A DNA stretch of 64,000 nt from contig NZ_JAMYBK010000003.1 of the NCBI RefSeq assembly GCF_024127895.1, positions 248,001-312,000 of the forward strand, given 5' to 3'. The translations under genes were made by a program, and so were the position numbers. Each line of letters starts with the position of its first letter. The first letter of the stretch is position 1. Below are positions 26,121 through 34,626 of this stretch, piece by piece. The notes beneath the pieces were generated by a model. It saw only the letters and a program-made list of their open reading frames with translations, had not been told where the DNA came from and made no database searches. The stretch comes from Pseudomonas guariconensis (GTDB taxonomy: Bacteria > Pseudomonadota > Gammaproteobacteria > Pseudomonadales > Pseudomonadaceae).

Positions 26121-26882
26121 TCAGCCGAGGTCGCCGCCGCCTACCGGCAGGGTCACGCCGGTGATGTAGGAGGCCTCGTCGGAGGCCAGGAAGAGGATCG
26201 CGCCGACCTGTTCGTCGATGCTCCCGTAGCGTTTCATCAGGCTGCTGGAGACGGTCTGGTCGACGATCTGCTGGTACCAGCCCTTTTCCTGCTCGCTCTG
26301 CTCGCTGCTGTTGCGCGGAATGCGCCGGGGCGGTGCCTCGGTGCCGCCTGGGGCGGTGGCATTGACCCGGATGCCACGGCCGGCCGTCTCGAAGGCCAGG
26401 CACGCGGTGAGCGCGTTGACCCCACCCTTGGCCGCACCGTAGGGCACGCGGTTGACCCCTCGGGTGGCGATGGACGAGACGTTGACGATGGCGCCGCTGC
26501 CGCGCTCGAGCATGTAGGGCAGCGCCGCGTGGCAGCACCACAGGGTGGGGAACAGCGAGCGGCGCACTTCGGCCTCGATCTGCGCCACCTCGTAATGCTC
26601 GAAGGGCTTGGCCCAGATCGTGCCGCCGACGTTGTTGACCAGGATGTCGAGGCAGCCGAAGGTCGCCACGGCCGTGGCCATGACCCGGGTGCAGTCGGCG
26701 TATTGCTCGAGGTCGGCGGTAAGGGTCAGTACGCCTTCCCCGGCCAGCTCGTGGACCAGTTCGGAGCGGTCCACCGCCACCACCTGCGCGCCCTCGGCCT
26801 TGAGCCGCCAGCACACGCCTCGGCCGATACCCTGCGCGGCGCCGGTGACCAGGGCGACCTTGCCTTGGAATCTGCTATCCAT
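26121..26882 (-). CDS. benD: cis-1,2-dihydroxycyclohexa-3,5-diene-1-carboxylate dehydrogenase
   Basis: 253-residue short-chain dehydrogenase. The NAD loop is VTGAAQGIGRG, followed by the structural NNVGG. The catalytic Ser lies in NVSSIATRG, with Tyr and Lys in VPYGAAKGG. It oxidises and decarboxylates benzoate cis-diol to catechol, yielding NADH and CO2. The start is ATG 26882. It is separated from benC by 230 bp that carry a REP pair, an unusually wide gap inside this operon. Confidence 0.95.
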   Translation of the reverse strand: MDSRFQGKVALVTGAAQGIGRGVCWRLKAEGAQVVAVDRSELVHELAGEGVLTLTADLEQYADCTRVMATAVATFGCLDILVNNVGGTIWAKPFEHYEVAQIEAEVRRSLFPTLWCCHAALPYMLERGSGAIVNVSSIATRGVNRVPYGAAKGGVNALTACLAFETAGRGIRVNATAPGGTEAPPRRIPRNSSEQSEQEKGWYQQIVDQTVSSSLMKRYGSIDEQVGAILFLASDEASYITGVTLPVGGGDLG

Positions 26883-26960
26883 CGTTCTCTCCCACCATTG
26901 GGTTGTCGAACCCGCCACGAGCCCCTTCAGGCCCGTGGGCTTGGGTTGCGGCTACCGGCC

Positions 26961-27037
26961 CATTCGCCGCAAGCAGTTGCTCCCACAGGTACAGCGCATG
27001 CCTCGAAATGTGGGAGCTGGCTGCCTGCGATCGAGGG
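26961..27037. repeat. Inverted REP-like pair inside the operon between benC and benD
   Basis: The left arm is GCCGCAAGCAGTTGCTCCCA followed by CAGG. The right arm is its approximate inverse, TGTGGGAGCTGGCTGCCTGC. They are separated by about 20 bp. This could form a stable structure in the ben mRNA and alter the ratio of benABC to the distal genes. Confidence 0.6.
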
Positions 27038-27112
27038 CAACGCCCTCGCCAGTCGCCAGGAATAAAAAGGAGGCCGCCCTCACCCGCACGATGCGGGCAG
27101 CCCCGTGAAGTC

Positions 27113-28126
27113 TCAGGCTGCCGCGGCGGCGAACTTTTCGTAGTAGAAGTTGGCCGGGGTGATGCCCTGTTCGCGGATGTACTGGCTGACCGCCTCGACC
27201 ATCGGCGGTGGCCCGCACAGGTACACGTCGACATCGCCGTCGTTGAGGTGGCGCGGCTCGATGTGCTGGGTCACGTAGCCCTTCTGCGGGTACTGGCTGT
27301 CCGGGTTGGCCACGCAGGCGCTGAAGGTGAAGTTGGGGATGCGCGCGGCCAGGGCCTGGAGGCGCTCCATCTCGACCAGGTCGAAGTCGTTGGTGACGCC
27401 GTAGATCAGGTGCAGGGGATGCTCCGAGCCCTGCTCGGCGATCTTCTCCAGCATCGCCGTGAACGGCGCCAGGCCCGTGCCGCCGGCCAGCAGCAACAGC
27501 GGCCGCTGGATCGGGCGCAGGTAGAAGCTGCCCAGCGGCCCTGCCAGGGTCAGGCTGTCGCCGGCCTTGGCCAGGCTGGTGAGGAAGTGGCTCATCAAGC
27601 CGCCGGGCACGTTGCGGATCAGGAAGCTGACCTCGCCGTCCTTCTGCAGCGAGCTGAAGGAATAAGCACGGCTCTGGTCGCTGCCCGGCACCTGCAGGTT
27701 GACGTACTGGCCCGGCAGGAACGCCAGGCGGCTCAGGGACTCGCCCTTGATCGACAGGGCGATGGTGCTCTCGGACAACTGGCGTACCTCGCTGATGGCC
27801 GCCTCGAAGCTGGCCTGCTCGGCCTTGCACAGCTGCGACGAGGCCGGAATGCGCACCACGCAGTCGCTCATCGCGCGCATCTGGCAGGTCAGCACGTAGC
27901 CCTGGGCGATCTCTTGCTCGCTCAAGGCGTCCTCGATGAAGTTGTCGCCCAGGTCATAGCGCCCGGCCTCGGCCTGGCACTTGCAGGTGCCGCAGGCGCC
28001 GTCGCGGCAGTCCAGGGGGATGTTGATGCCCTGGCGGTAGGCGGCGTCGGCCACGCTCTCGTGGCCTTCGGCCTGGATGAAACGGGTCACCCCGTCTTCG
28101 AAATTCAATGCGATCTGGAAGCTCAT
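27113..28126 (-). CDS. benC: Benzoate 1,2-dioxygenase reductase
   Basis: 337 residues. The plant-type 2Fe-2S domain comes first, with CRDGACGTC and a distal LTCQMRA Cys. The FAD domain follows with RAYSFSS and the NAD domain with AGGTGLAPFTAML and LCGPPPMVE. It carries electrons from NADH to the BenAB oxygenase. The start is ATG 28126. It lies 73 bp after benB. Confidence 0.96.
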   Translation of the reverse strand: MSFQIALNFEDGVTRFIQAEGHESVADAAYRQGINIPLDCRDGACGTCKCQAEAGRYDLGDNFIEDALSEQEIAQGYVLTCQMRAMSDCVVRIPASSQLCKAEQASFEAAISEVRQLSESTIALSIKGESLSRLAFLPGQYVNLQVPGSDQSRAYSFSSLQKDGEVSFLIRNVPGGLMSHFLTSLAKAGDSLTLAGPLGSFYLRPIQRPLLLLAGGTGLAPFTAMLEKIAEQGSEHPLHLIYGVTNDFDLVEMERLQALAARIPNFTFSACVANPDSQYPQKGYVTQHIEPRHLNDGDVDVYLCGPPPMVEAVSQYIREQGITPANFYYEKFAAAAA

Positions 28127-28199
28127 GGCGTACCTCCGGGGCGAGCCTGGCCACGGTGCGCCATGCGGCACACCGGGCGACCCTCGCCTTGGCCTGGTG

Positions 28200-28688
28200 T
28201 CAGATGTGGTAGATGTCGATGACCTGACGCACGTAGTCGTTCTTCAGGACCACCTTCTTGGCCAGGATCCGCAGGTCTTCGCCCCGCAGGTCGAGGGTGT
28301 AGAAGCTGGTGCCGAAGTAGCTGTCGGTGGTCTTGTAGCGAAAGCTCAGGGTGTGCCAGTTGAACCGCACCTGGCACTGGCCATCGCGCTGCTCGACGAT
28401 CTCGATGTTGCTGATGTTGTGGGAGGTGCGGGTGTCCGGGACGGTGGCGCTGGAGCGCTCGGTCTTGATGCGGAACACCCGGTCCTCCAGGCCGCCACGG
28501 TTGCCGTACCAGATCAGCGAGATCTCGCTCTGCGGGTCTTCGGTGAGGCGGTCGTCATCGTCCCAGGACGGCATCCAGAAGGTCGCGTCGGCAGCGTACA
28601 GCTCCAGCCACAGGTCCCACTGGGCATCGTCCAGGTAGCGCGCCTCGCGGTAGAGGAAGTCGCGCACGGTTTCATAGGTGCTGGTCAT
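28200..28688 (-). CDS. benB: Benzoate 1,2-dioxygenase, small (beta) subunit
   Basis: 162 residues, the family length. Landmarks: [20 protein letters not shown], then FWMPSW, and near the C-terminus [18 protein letters not shown]. The beta subunit has a SnoaL/NTF2-like fold and supports assembly of the alpha3-beta3 oxygenase. Its ATG overlaps the benA stop by 4 bp (28685-28688), giving coupled translation and equal subunit supply. Confidence 0.96.
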   Translation of the reverse strand: MTSTYETVRDFLYREARYLDDAQWDLWLELYAADATFWMPSWDDDDRLTEDPQSEISLIWYGNRGGLEDRVFRIKTERSSATVPDTRTSHNISNIEIVEQRDGQCQVRFNWHTLSFRYKTTDSYFGTSFYTLDLRGEDLRILAKKVVLKNDYVRQVIDIYHI

Positions 28689-30043
28689 TGCACGGCCTCC
28701 ACGGGGATCAGGCGCTGTTCCTGCTCAAGGGCCTTGATCATGGTCTCCTGCCAGTACTTGTGCTGCAGCACGAACAGGCCCTCGTCCTCGGTGCGTACGC
28801 CCGACAGCAGCGGCTTGAGCTCGATCTCGCGGGCGGCCTCGTCGGCGCCTTCGACCCAGTGGGCCGCGCCACGGGACATGTCGTTCCAGCCGGCACCGGC
28901 GCCATAGCCGGTCTGGCAGGAGCGGAACTCCTCCAGGTCATCCGGGGTGGCCATGCCGCTGACGTTGAAGAAGTCCTCGTACTGGCGGATACGCCTGGCC
29001 CGGGCCTCGGCACTCTCGCCCTTGGGGGCGATGCAGTAGATGGTGATCTCGGTCTTGTTCACCGAAATGGGCCGGGCGATGCGGATCTGCGAGCTGAACT
29101 GATCCATCAGGTAGACGTTGGGGTACAGGCACAGGTTGCGCGAATTCTCGATCATCCAGTCGGCGCGGGCCTGGCCGAAATCGGCGGCTAGCTCATCACG
29201 TCGCTCATACGCCGGACGGTCCTCGGGGTTGGCCCAGCGGGTCCACAGCAGCAGGTGGCCATGGTCGAAGGAATAGAAGCCGCCACCCTGCTTGGCCCAG
29301 GCGCCGGCACTCATGGTCTTGATCTGTTCCCCAGCCTCGCGCTGCTTGCGCTGGTTCTGGGTGGCGGCGTAGTTCCAGTGCACGGAACTGACGTGGTAGC
29401 CATCGGCGCCGTTCTCGGCGGTGAGCTTCCAGTTGCCTTCGTAGATGTAGGAGCTGGCGCCGCGCAGCACTTCCAGGCCTTCCGGCGACTGGTCGACGAT
29501 CATGTCGATGATCTTCGCCGACTCGCCCAGGTGTTCGACCAGGGGTTTGACATCGGGGTTGAGGCTGCCGAACAGGAAGCCGCGATAGGACTCGAAGCGG
29601 GCGACCTTGGTCAGGTCGTGGGAGCCGTCGCAGTTGAAGCTGTCGGGGTAGCCGGCGTTGCTCGGATCCTTGACCTTGAGCAGCTTGCCGCTGTTGTTGA
29701 AGGTCCAGCCATGGAACGGGCAGGTATAGCTCGAACGGTTGCCGCGCTTGTGCCGGCACAGCATGGCGCCGCGGTGGCTGCAGGCATTGAGGAAGGCATT
29801 GAGCTCCCCGTCCTTGTTGCGCGCGATGAAGATCGGCTGGCGCCCCATGGTCAGGGTGAGGAAGTCGTTCTTCTCGGGGATCTGGCTTTCGTGGGCCAGG
29901 TAGATCCAGTTGCCCTCGAAGATGTGCTTCATCTCGAGTTCGAACAGGCGCGGGTCGGTGAACATCTCTCGCTTGCAGCGATAGACACCTTTTTCCCGGT
30001 CATCCTCGAGCAAGGCATTGAGGTAATCGAATCCCAGGGACAT
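28685..30043 (-). CDS. benA: Benzoate 1,2-dioxygenase, large (alpha) subunit
   Basis: 452 residues counted from ATG 30043. The Rieske domain has Cys88-x-His90 in ACSHRGAML and Cys108-x2-His111 in YTCPFHGW. The catalytic domain has the mononuclear iron site in [14 protein letters not shown], with a bridging Asp and two His. It adds O2 to benzoate to give the cis-diol. Two starts are possible: ATG 30058 has no ribosome site, while ATG 30043 has GGAG 9 nt upstream and gives the usual N-terminus [12 protein letters not shown], so I use 30043. First gene of the ben-cat operon. Confidence 0.97.
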   Translation of the reverse strand: MSLGFDYLNALLEDDREKGVYRCKREMFTDPRLFELEMKHIFEGNWIYLAHESQIPEKNDFLTLTMGRQPIFIARNKDGELNAFLNACSHRGAMLCRHKRGNRSSYTCPFHGWTFNNSGKLLKVKDPSNAGYPDSFNCDGSHDLTKVARFESYRGFLFGSLNPDVKPLVEHLGESAKIIDMIVDQSPEGLEVLRGASSYIYEGNWKLTAENGADGYHVSSVHWNYAATQNQRKQREAGEQIKTMSAGAWAKQGGGFYSFDHGHLLLWTRWANPEDRPAYERRDELAADFGQARADWMIENSRNLCLYPNVYLMDQFSSQIRIARPISVNKTEITIYCIAPKGESAEARARRIRQYEDFFNVSGMATPDDLEEFRSCQTGYGAGAGWNDMSRGAAHWVEGADEAAREIELKPLLSGVRTEDEGLFVLQHKYWQETMIKALEQEQRLIPVEAVQ

Positions 30044-30056
30044 GGCCAGGGTCTCC

Positions 30057-30068
30057 ATTGTTATTGTT
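30057..30068 (-). promoter_or_regulatory. Candidate Crc/Hfq motif at the benA start
   Basis: On the minus strand the stretch AACAATAACAAT contains AACAATAA, which fits AAnAAnAA. It lies 14-25 nt before the chosen benA start and overlaps the alternative one. Crc control of ben genes is established in P. putida. Confidence 0.6.
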
Positions 30069-30079
30069 CAGGCCAGGTC

Positions 30080-30142
30080 AGGTTAGGGTGTGCCGGGATG
30101 GGGCAATATCCGGATCGTGCAGAGTGCTATCCGATTTGTGCA
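30080..30142 (-). promoter_or_regulatory. benA promoter with two BenR/XylS boxes
   Basis: Read on the minus strand, two direct repeats match TGCA-N6-GGnTA exactly: TGCACAAATCGGATA at 30142-30128 and TGCACGATCCGGATA at 30121-30107. Their period is 21 bp, as for XylS at the TOL Pm promoter. A possible -10, TAACCT, lies at 30085-30080. The proximal box then ends near -34, overlapping the -35 region, as expected for an activator of this family. Box match and spacing are seen directly; the transcription start is inferred. Confidence 0.8.
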
Positions 30143-30167
30143 GGCAGGTTGGGCGCCTGGGTGTATC

Positions 30168-30186
30168 GGGGCCGCAAAGCGGCCCC
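30168..30186 (-). terminator. Terminator after benR
   Basis: GGGGCCGC-AAA-GCGGCCCC is a perfect 8-bp stem, 4 bp beyond the benR stop. It separates benR from the benA promoter. Confidence 0.7.
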
Positions 30187-30190
30187 TGGA

Positions 30191-31153
30191 TCAGGCGCCC
30201 GTGCGACGCCGCAAGGTCTCGGAGGGCAACTCGCCGAACTGCTGCCGGTAGCTCTCGGAAAACCGCCCCAGGTGCAGGAAGCCATAGTCCATCGCCAACT
30301 CGGTCACGCTGCGCACCGCGCAGCTGGCATCGCTCAGGCAGGCGTGCACCTGCTCCAGCTTGCGCTGGCGAATGTACTGCCTGGGGGTGGTCCCCAGGTG
30401 CCGGTCGAACAGCGCGTACAACGAGCGCACGCTCATGCACGCCTGCTCGGCCAAGCCTTCGGCGGACATCTCCAGCTTCAGGTTGTGCTCGATGTGCTCG
30501 AGGATTCGCTCCAGGCTGGCCCCCGGCGTACCGAGGCATTCACGGCGGACGTTGGTGGTCAGCAGGGTCAGCAGCTTGCTGGCGACGATCTGGCTGTAGT
30601 GCCCCTGCACCCGCGGCAGCGAATCGCTCACCTCGGCCTCGTGGCAGATCATCGCCAGCAGGCTGACGAAACCGTCCAGCTCCTCCAGCCGGTAGTGATT
30701 GCGCAAGAAGCGTACGCCTGCGCTGGGTCGCTGCCAGCGCTGCTCGTCGCAGATCGATTCGAGCAGGCGGGTCGGCACCTTGAGGATGAACTTCTCGCAA
30801 TCTTCCGAGTAGGTCAGGTCGACCGGGTCGTCCGGGTTGATCAGCAGCAGTTCGCCCGGCACCAGGTGGTGCTCGCGCTGGTGCCCGCGCCACAGGCAAT
30901 TGCCGTTGAGCAGCACTTGCAGGTGGTAGATGGTCTCCAACGCCGGCGAGGTGACGCGCACGCTGCCGCCGTAGCTGATGCGGCACAGGTCGAGGTCGGC
31001 GAACTTGCGATGGCTCAGGCTGGCCTGGGGGTGGGTGCTTCGGGACAGGCCGATGCAATGCTGGCCCACATGCCGGTTGACGTAGTCGGAAACGGCATAG
31101 GGGTCGGCGTGATGGAACACGCTGCTGCGCTCGCTCAACAGGCGGCTTTCCAT
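30191..31153 (-). CDS. benR: AraC/XylS-family activator of benzoate genes
   Basis: 320 residues. The N-terminal effector domain includes SHRKFADLDLCRISYGGSV and GELLLINPDDPVDLTYSED, and the sequence closely follows BenR/XylS. The C-terminal AraC DNA-binding region has two helix-turn-helix units, AEQACMSVRSLYALFDRHLG and ELAMDYGFLHLGRFSESYRQ. BenR activates benA transcription when bound to benzoate. ATG 31153 is taken over an in-frame TTG at 31159. AACAATAA at 31174-31181 in the leader fits the known Crc repression of benR translation. Confidence 0.95.
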   Translation of the reverse strand: MESRLLSERSSVFHHADPYAVSDYVNRHVGQHCIGLSRSTHPQASLSHRKFADLDLCRISYGGSVRVTSPALETIYHLQVLLNGNCLWRGHQREHHLVPGELLLINPDDPVDLTYSEDCEKFILKVPTRLLESICDEQRWQRPSAGVRFLRNHYRLEELDGFVSLLAMICHEAEVSDSLPRVQGHYSQIVASKLLTLLTTNVRRECLGTPGASLERILEHIEHNLKLEMSAEGLAEQACMSVRSLYALFDRHLGTTPRQYIRQRKLEQVHACLSDASCAVRSVTELAMDYGFLHLGRFSESYRQQFGELPSETLRRRTGA

Positions 31154-31173
31154 AGGCAAGGCACTCGGCTTCG

Positions 31174-31181
31174 TTATTGTT
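31174..31181 (-). promoter_or_regulatory. Candidate Crc/Hfq motif in the benR leader
   Basis: On the minus strand this reads AACAATAA, 20 nt before the benR start. benR mRNA is an established Crc target in P. putida. Confidence 0.6.
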
Positions 31182-31428
31182 CTGGTCGCCGCTTCCTACG
31201 GGCGCGAGGGCCTGTGGTCGCGGTCGTTCACGGTCATTCTATCGGGCCGGCGGGGGAATTCAGGGCTCAGGCGACCACCGGCGATGCTTGCACACACTAA
31301 GCAAAAAGCCGAGAGCCAGGCAATGCGACCAAGGAAAGGTCGTGCGGATAGCGGACAGGGCTGGACGGGTAGCCGGGCGATTATCGGACAAATTTTGAAT
31401 CCAGATGGGCAAGCTGACCCCAACAAGC

Positions 31429-32484
31429 TCAATGCGCCGCCATGTCCTGACGAACCGCCCAACCCTGGCTGCGAGCCCGGAACTGCCGTGGCGCGATGGA
31501 GAACAGCTCACGAAAACGCCGGTAGAAATGCGGGAAGCTGACGAACCCGCTGGCCACCGCCACTTCGGTCAGCGACTTGCTGGTGTGCTGCAGCAACTGC
31601 CGCGCATGGGTCAGGCGCAGCTCCAGGTAGTAGCGCGGCGGCGTGGCCTGGACATGGCGGCGGAACAGGCGCTCCAGGTGACGCCGGGAAAGCCCGGCAT
31701 GGCGGGCGATCTCGTCGATGCAGATAGGGTCCTCGATATTGGCATGCATCAGTTCAAGGGCCAGGCGCACACCGCGCGGCAAGGTCGGGTCGATGTCCGG
31801 CGCGGCCGCCGGCAGGCTGGCCTGCACCCGTGAACGGTCGCAGGCCAGCATCTGCTCCACGGCCCGGCGCAGCAGCTCGCCCCCGCTGTGTTCGAGCAGC
31901 CCGAGCATCATGTCCAGGGCACTGCTGGCGCCGGCACAACTCATGCGCTTGCGATCCAGCACATGGGCCAGCCGGCTGACCCGCACATGCGGGAACAGCT
32001 CGTTCATCATCGCCCGGCCATCGGGGTGGAAGGCGCATTCATGGTCATTGAGCAGGCCGGCCTCGGCCAGGAAGTAGGCCCCGTTCCACAGGCCACCGAG
32101 CAGGCAGCCTTGCTGGTCGGCCTGGCGTAGCTTGCCACGCAACAACGGATCGTTCTCCAGGCGCACCCGGAAACCACCGCACACCAGCAGGATGTCCAGC
32201 CCCTGCACATCGAGCTCGGCCAGCGGCGTGTTGACCGGCAAGGCCAGCCCCAGGTCGCTCATGACCTGGCTGCCCTCGCCCACCACCTGGATCTGGAACA
32301 ACGGCGTGGCGCTCATCAGGTTGGCGGTCACCAGGGTGTCCATGGCAGCGGTGAAGGCCATCATGGAGAAGTGCTCGCGCAGGACGAAGGCCACCCGCCG
32401 GCACGGCTGCGACAGCGCCGTGCGGCCAGACGGATCCAGGTGGGCCAGGTTGGTGTTCTTCAGGACGCTTTCGAAATGACTCAT
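31429..32484 (-). CDS. GATase1-AraC (GlxA-family) transcriptional regulator
   Basis: 351 residues. The N-terminal DJ-1/PfpI-like domain carries LDILLVCGGFRVR, where a catalytic Cys would lie in related enzymes, and GLWNGAYFLAEAGLL. The C-terminal AraC domain has IDEIARHAGLSRRHLERLFR and EVAVASGFVSFPHFYRRFRE. GbdR, CdhR and ArgR of Pseudomonas, which control betaine, carnitine and arginine genes, share this build. It lies 59 bp after proX in the same direction, so it probably senses the transported quaternary amine or a product. ATG 32484 was chosen over an upstream in-frame start. Confidence 0.88.
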   Translation of the reverse strand: MSHFESVLKNTNLAHLDPSGRTALSQPCRRVAFVLREHFSMMAFTAAMDTLVTANLMSATPLFQIQVVGEGSQVMSDLGLALPVNTPLAELDVQGLDILLVCGGFRVRLENDPLLRGKLRQADQQGCLLGGLWNGAYFLAEAGLLNDHECAFHPDGRAMMNELFPHVRVSRLAHVLDRKRMSCAGASSALDMMLGLLEHSGGELLRRAVEQMLACDRSRVQASLPAAAPDIDPTLPRGVRLALELMHANIEDPICIDEIARHAGLSRRHLERLFRRHVQATPPRYYLELRLTHARQLLQHTSKSLTEVAVASGFVSFPHFYRRFRELFSIAPRQFRARSQGWAVRQDMAAH

Positions 32485-32543
32485 GGCTCGACTCACAGGC
32501 AGCCGGTGCCCCGGCCAGGCCAGGGCGGGTGGGAGAAAAACGT

Positions 32544-33563
32544 TTACTTGCCGGCGGCGTCGCGGGACGCCTGCAGCCACTCGTCGAACTGCTGGCGGTG
32601 GGCGGCGACCCATTCCTTGGCGTGGCGCTGGATATCGGCAGGCTTCTTCTCGCCCTGCTGCATCTTCAGGTTCTGCGCGCTCTCGTCGTCGGTGCTGATC
32701 TGCACCAGCGAGAGGAACTTCAGCGCCGCCGGGTTCTTGTCGGCGAAGTCCTTGTTCAGCACGGCCACCACCTTGTCCACGGCAAAGCCCAGGTTCTTGC
32801 CCTTGTACAGGGTGTCGACATCGTTGTTGCCGTCAGGCAGGTCGGTCTTGGGCACTTCCAGCCAGACCACGTCGCGGCCTTCGACCAGCACGCTGGCGAT
32901 CCACTGCGGTACCCAGGTGAAATACAGGATCGGCTTGCCATCCTTGTAGCGGGTGATGGTGTCGGCCATCAGTGCGAAGTACGAGCCTTGGTTGACGTGC
33001 ACGGTCTTCTCCAGGTCGTAGGCCTTCATGTGGTGGGCGATCACCAATTCGCAGCCCCAGCCCGGGTTGCAGCCGGTCAGATCGGCCTTGCCATCGCCGT
33101 CGGTGTCGAACAGCTTGGCGATCTCTGGCTTCTTCAGGTCGGTGATGTACTTGATGTTGTGCGCATCGGCGGTCTTCTTGTCGATCAGGTAGCCCTGGCT
33201 CACTCCGGGCAGGATGTTGCCGGTCTTGACCATCGCGCTGTCACCGCCGGCCTGCTGGTAGAACTTGTCGTGCAGCTTCTCCCACAGGTGCACGGTGAAG
33301 TCGGCGTCGCCATTGGCCAAGGCCACCATCATCACGCCGTACTCGGTCTCCTTCGGTTCCTGGACCTTGTAGCCCAGTTCACGCAAGCCTTCCATGGCCA
33401 CCTCGCCACGGAAGCGCTCCTCGGCGATGGAGGGGAAGATCGGCGTGACCTTGGCGCCCTCGCCCGGCTTTTCGGCCGAGGCGCTGGCGCACAGGGAGGC
33501 GGCCACCAGCGACAAGGCGGTGGCGCATTGCAGGACGCTACGGGAGAACTTGGATCGATGCAT
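32544..33563 (-). CDS. proX: Glycine betaine/proline-betaine-type substrate-binding protein
   Basis: 339-residue periplasmic protein with a signal peptide ending near SLCASASA. It belongs to the ProX/OpuAC family and has the E. coli ProX-like features LTGCNPGWGCELVIAHHM, with the paired Cys and a Trp, and LYFTWVPQWIASVL, supplying aromatic residues for a quaternary-ammonium cage. Ligand candidates are glycine betaine, proline betaine, carnitine or choline. ATG 33563 has AAGG 9 nt upstream; a GTG at 33569 is in frame. AAGAACAA at 33584-33591 in the leader is a possible Crc/Hfq site. Confidence 0.9.
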   Translation of the reverse strand: MHRSKFSRSVLQCATALSLVAASLCASASAEKPGEGAKVTPIFPSIAEERFRGEVAMEGLRELGYKVQEPKETEYGVMMVALANGDADFTVHLWEKLHDKFYQQAGGDSAMVKTGNILPGVSQGYLIDKKTADAHNIKYITDLKKPEIAKLFDTDGDGKADLTGCNPGWGCELVIAHHMKAYDLEKTVHVNQGSYFALMADTITRYKDGKPILYFTWVPQWIASVLVEGRDVVWLEVPKTDLPDGNNDVDTLYKGKNLGFAVDKVVAVLNKDFADKNPAALKFLSLVQISTDDESAQNLKMQQGEKKPADIQRHAKEWVAAHRQQFDEWLQASRDAAGK

Positions 33564-33620
33564 TGTCACTTACCTTCTTCTGGTTGTTCTTTACAGGTAG
33601 GGCAGATGGGGTCGGTGGGC

Positions 33621-34571
33621 TCAGGCGGCCTTGCGTGGTGCGCCCTGCCCTGAACCACACAGGCGCAGCAGCAGGCCCACGGGGCCGGTGTGGTACCAGC
33701 GCAGGCTCGGGTCGGCGCTGCTGCGCGCGCCCATGGCCTGGGTCAGGCGGTCGAGGAAGATCGCCAGCAGCACCAGCCCTACCCCGCCGACCGTGGCCAG
33801 GCCCATGTCCAGGCGGCCGATACCGCGCAGCACCATCTGCCCCAGGCCACCCACCGAAATCATCGAAGCGATCACCACCATCGACAGCGACAGCATCAGG
33901 GTCTGGTTCATGCCCGCCATGATGGTCGAGGTGGCCAGGGGCAGTTGCACCCGGGTCAGCATCTGCCGCGGCGTGCAACCGAAGGCGCGCGCCGCCTCGA
34001 TCTTGTCTTCCGGCACCTGGCGGATCCCCAGGTTGGTCAGGCGCACCAGCGGCGGCAGGGCGAAGACGATGGTCACCAGCACGCCCGGCACGTTGCCGAT
34101 GCCAAACAGCATCACCACCGGCACCAGGTAGACGAACGCCGGCAAGGTTTGCATGGCATCGAGCACCGGGCGCACCACCCGCTCCAGGTGATCGCTGCGG
34201 GCGCAGAGGATGCCCAGCGGGATGCCGATCACCGCGCAGAAGAACACCGAGGTCAGCACCAGCGCCAGGGTGGTCATGGATTCCGACCACACGCCGATCA
34301 GCCCCAGCAGGGTCAGGGTGACCAAGCACAGCAGCGCCATGCGCCGGCCGGCCAACTGCCAACCGAGCAACGACGAAAGGATGATGCCGATGCTCGGCGG
34401 GATGCTCTGCAGCACGAACTCGATACCGTTGAGCACCTGGTCGATCGGCCAGCGGATGGCACGGAATACGTCGCGGAAGTTGTGCACCAGAAAATTCAGG
34501 GTGGCTTCCACCCAGTCACCCAGCGGCAGGGTGGCGGACTGGAACGGGTCGAGAAGACTGAACTCGGACAT
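33621..34571 (-). CDS. proW: Quaternary-amine ABC transporter permease
   Basis: 316 residues with about seven membrane segments after an amphipathic start like that of E. coli ProW ([20 protein letters not shown]). The cytoplasmic coupling loop is [20 protein letters not shown], the EAA motif for contact with the ATPase. The last segment is [17 protein letters not shown]. Its start ATG 34571 has AGAGG upstream. It lies 55 bp after proV and 57 bp before proX. Confidence 0.93.
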   Translation of the reverse strand: MSEFSLLDPFQSATLPLGDWVEATLNFLVHNFRDVFRAIRWPIDQVLNGIEFVLQSIPPSIGIILSSLLGWQLAGRRMALLCLVTLTLLGLIGVWSESMTTLALVLTSVFFCAVIGIPLGILCARSDHLERVVRPVLDAMQTLPAFVYLVPVVMLFGIGNVPGVLVTIVFALPPLVRLTNLGIRQVPEDKIEAARAFGCTPRQMLTRVQLPLATSTIMAGMNQTLMLSLSMVVIASMISVGGLGQMVLRGIGRLDMGLATVGGVGLVLLAIFLDRLTQAMGARSSADPSLRWYHTGPVGLLLRLCGSGQGAPRKAA

Positions 34572-34626
34572 CGGGGCTTACCTCTTCTTGTGGCCGCAGG
34601 CGCTCATCGGCACCCGCGACGGGCGC

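Noticed and set aside
26065..26814. N-terminal extension of the benK frame
   Set aside because: The stretch is benD read in another frame. BenK of normal length begins at 26064.
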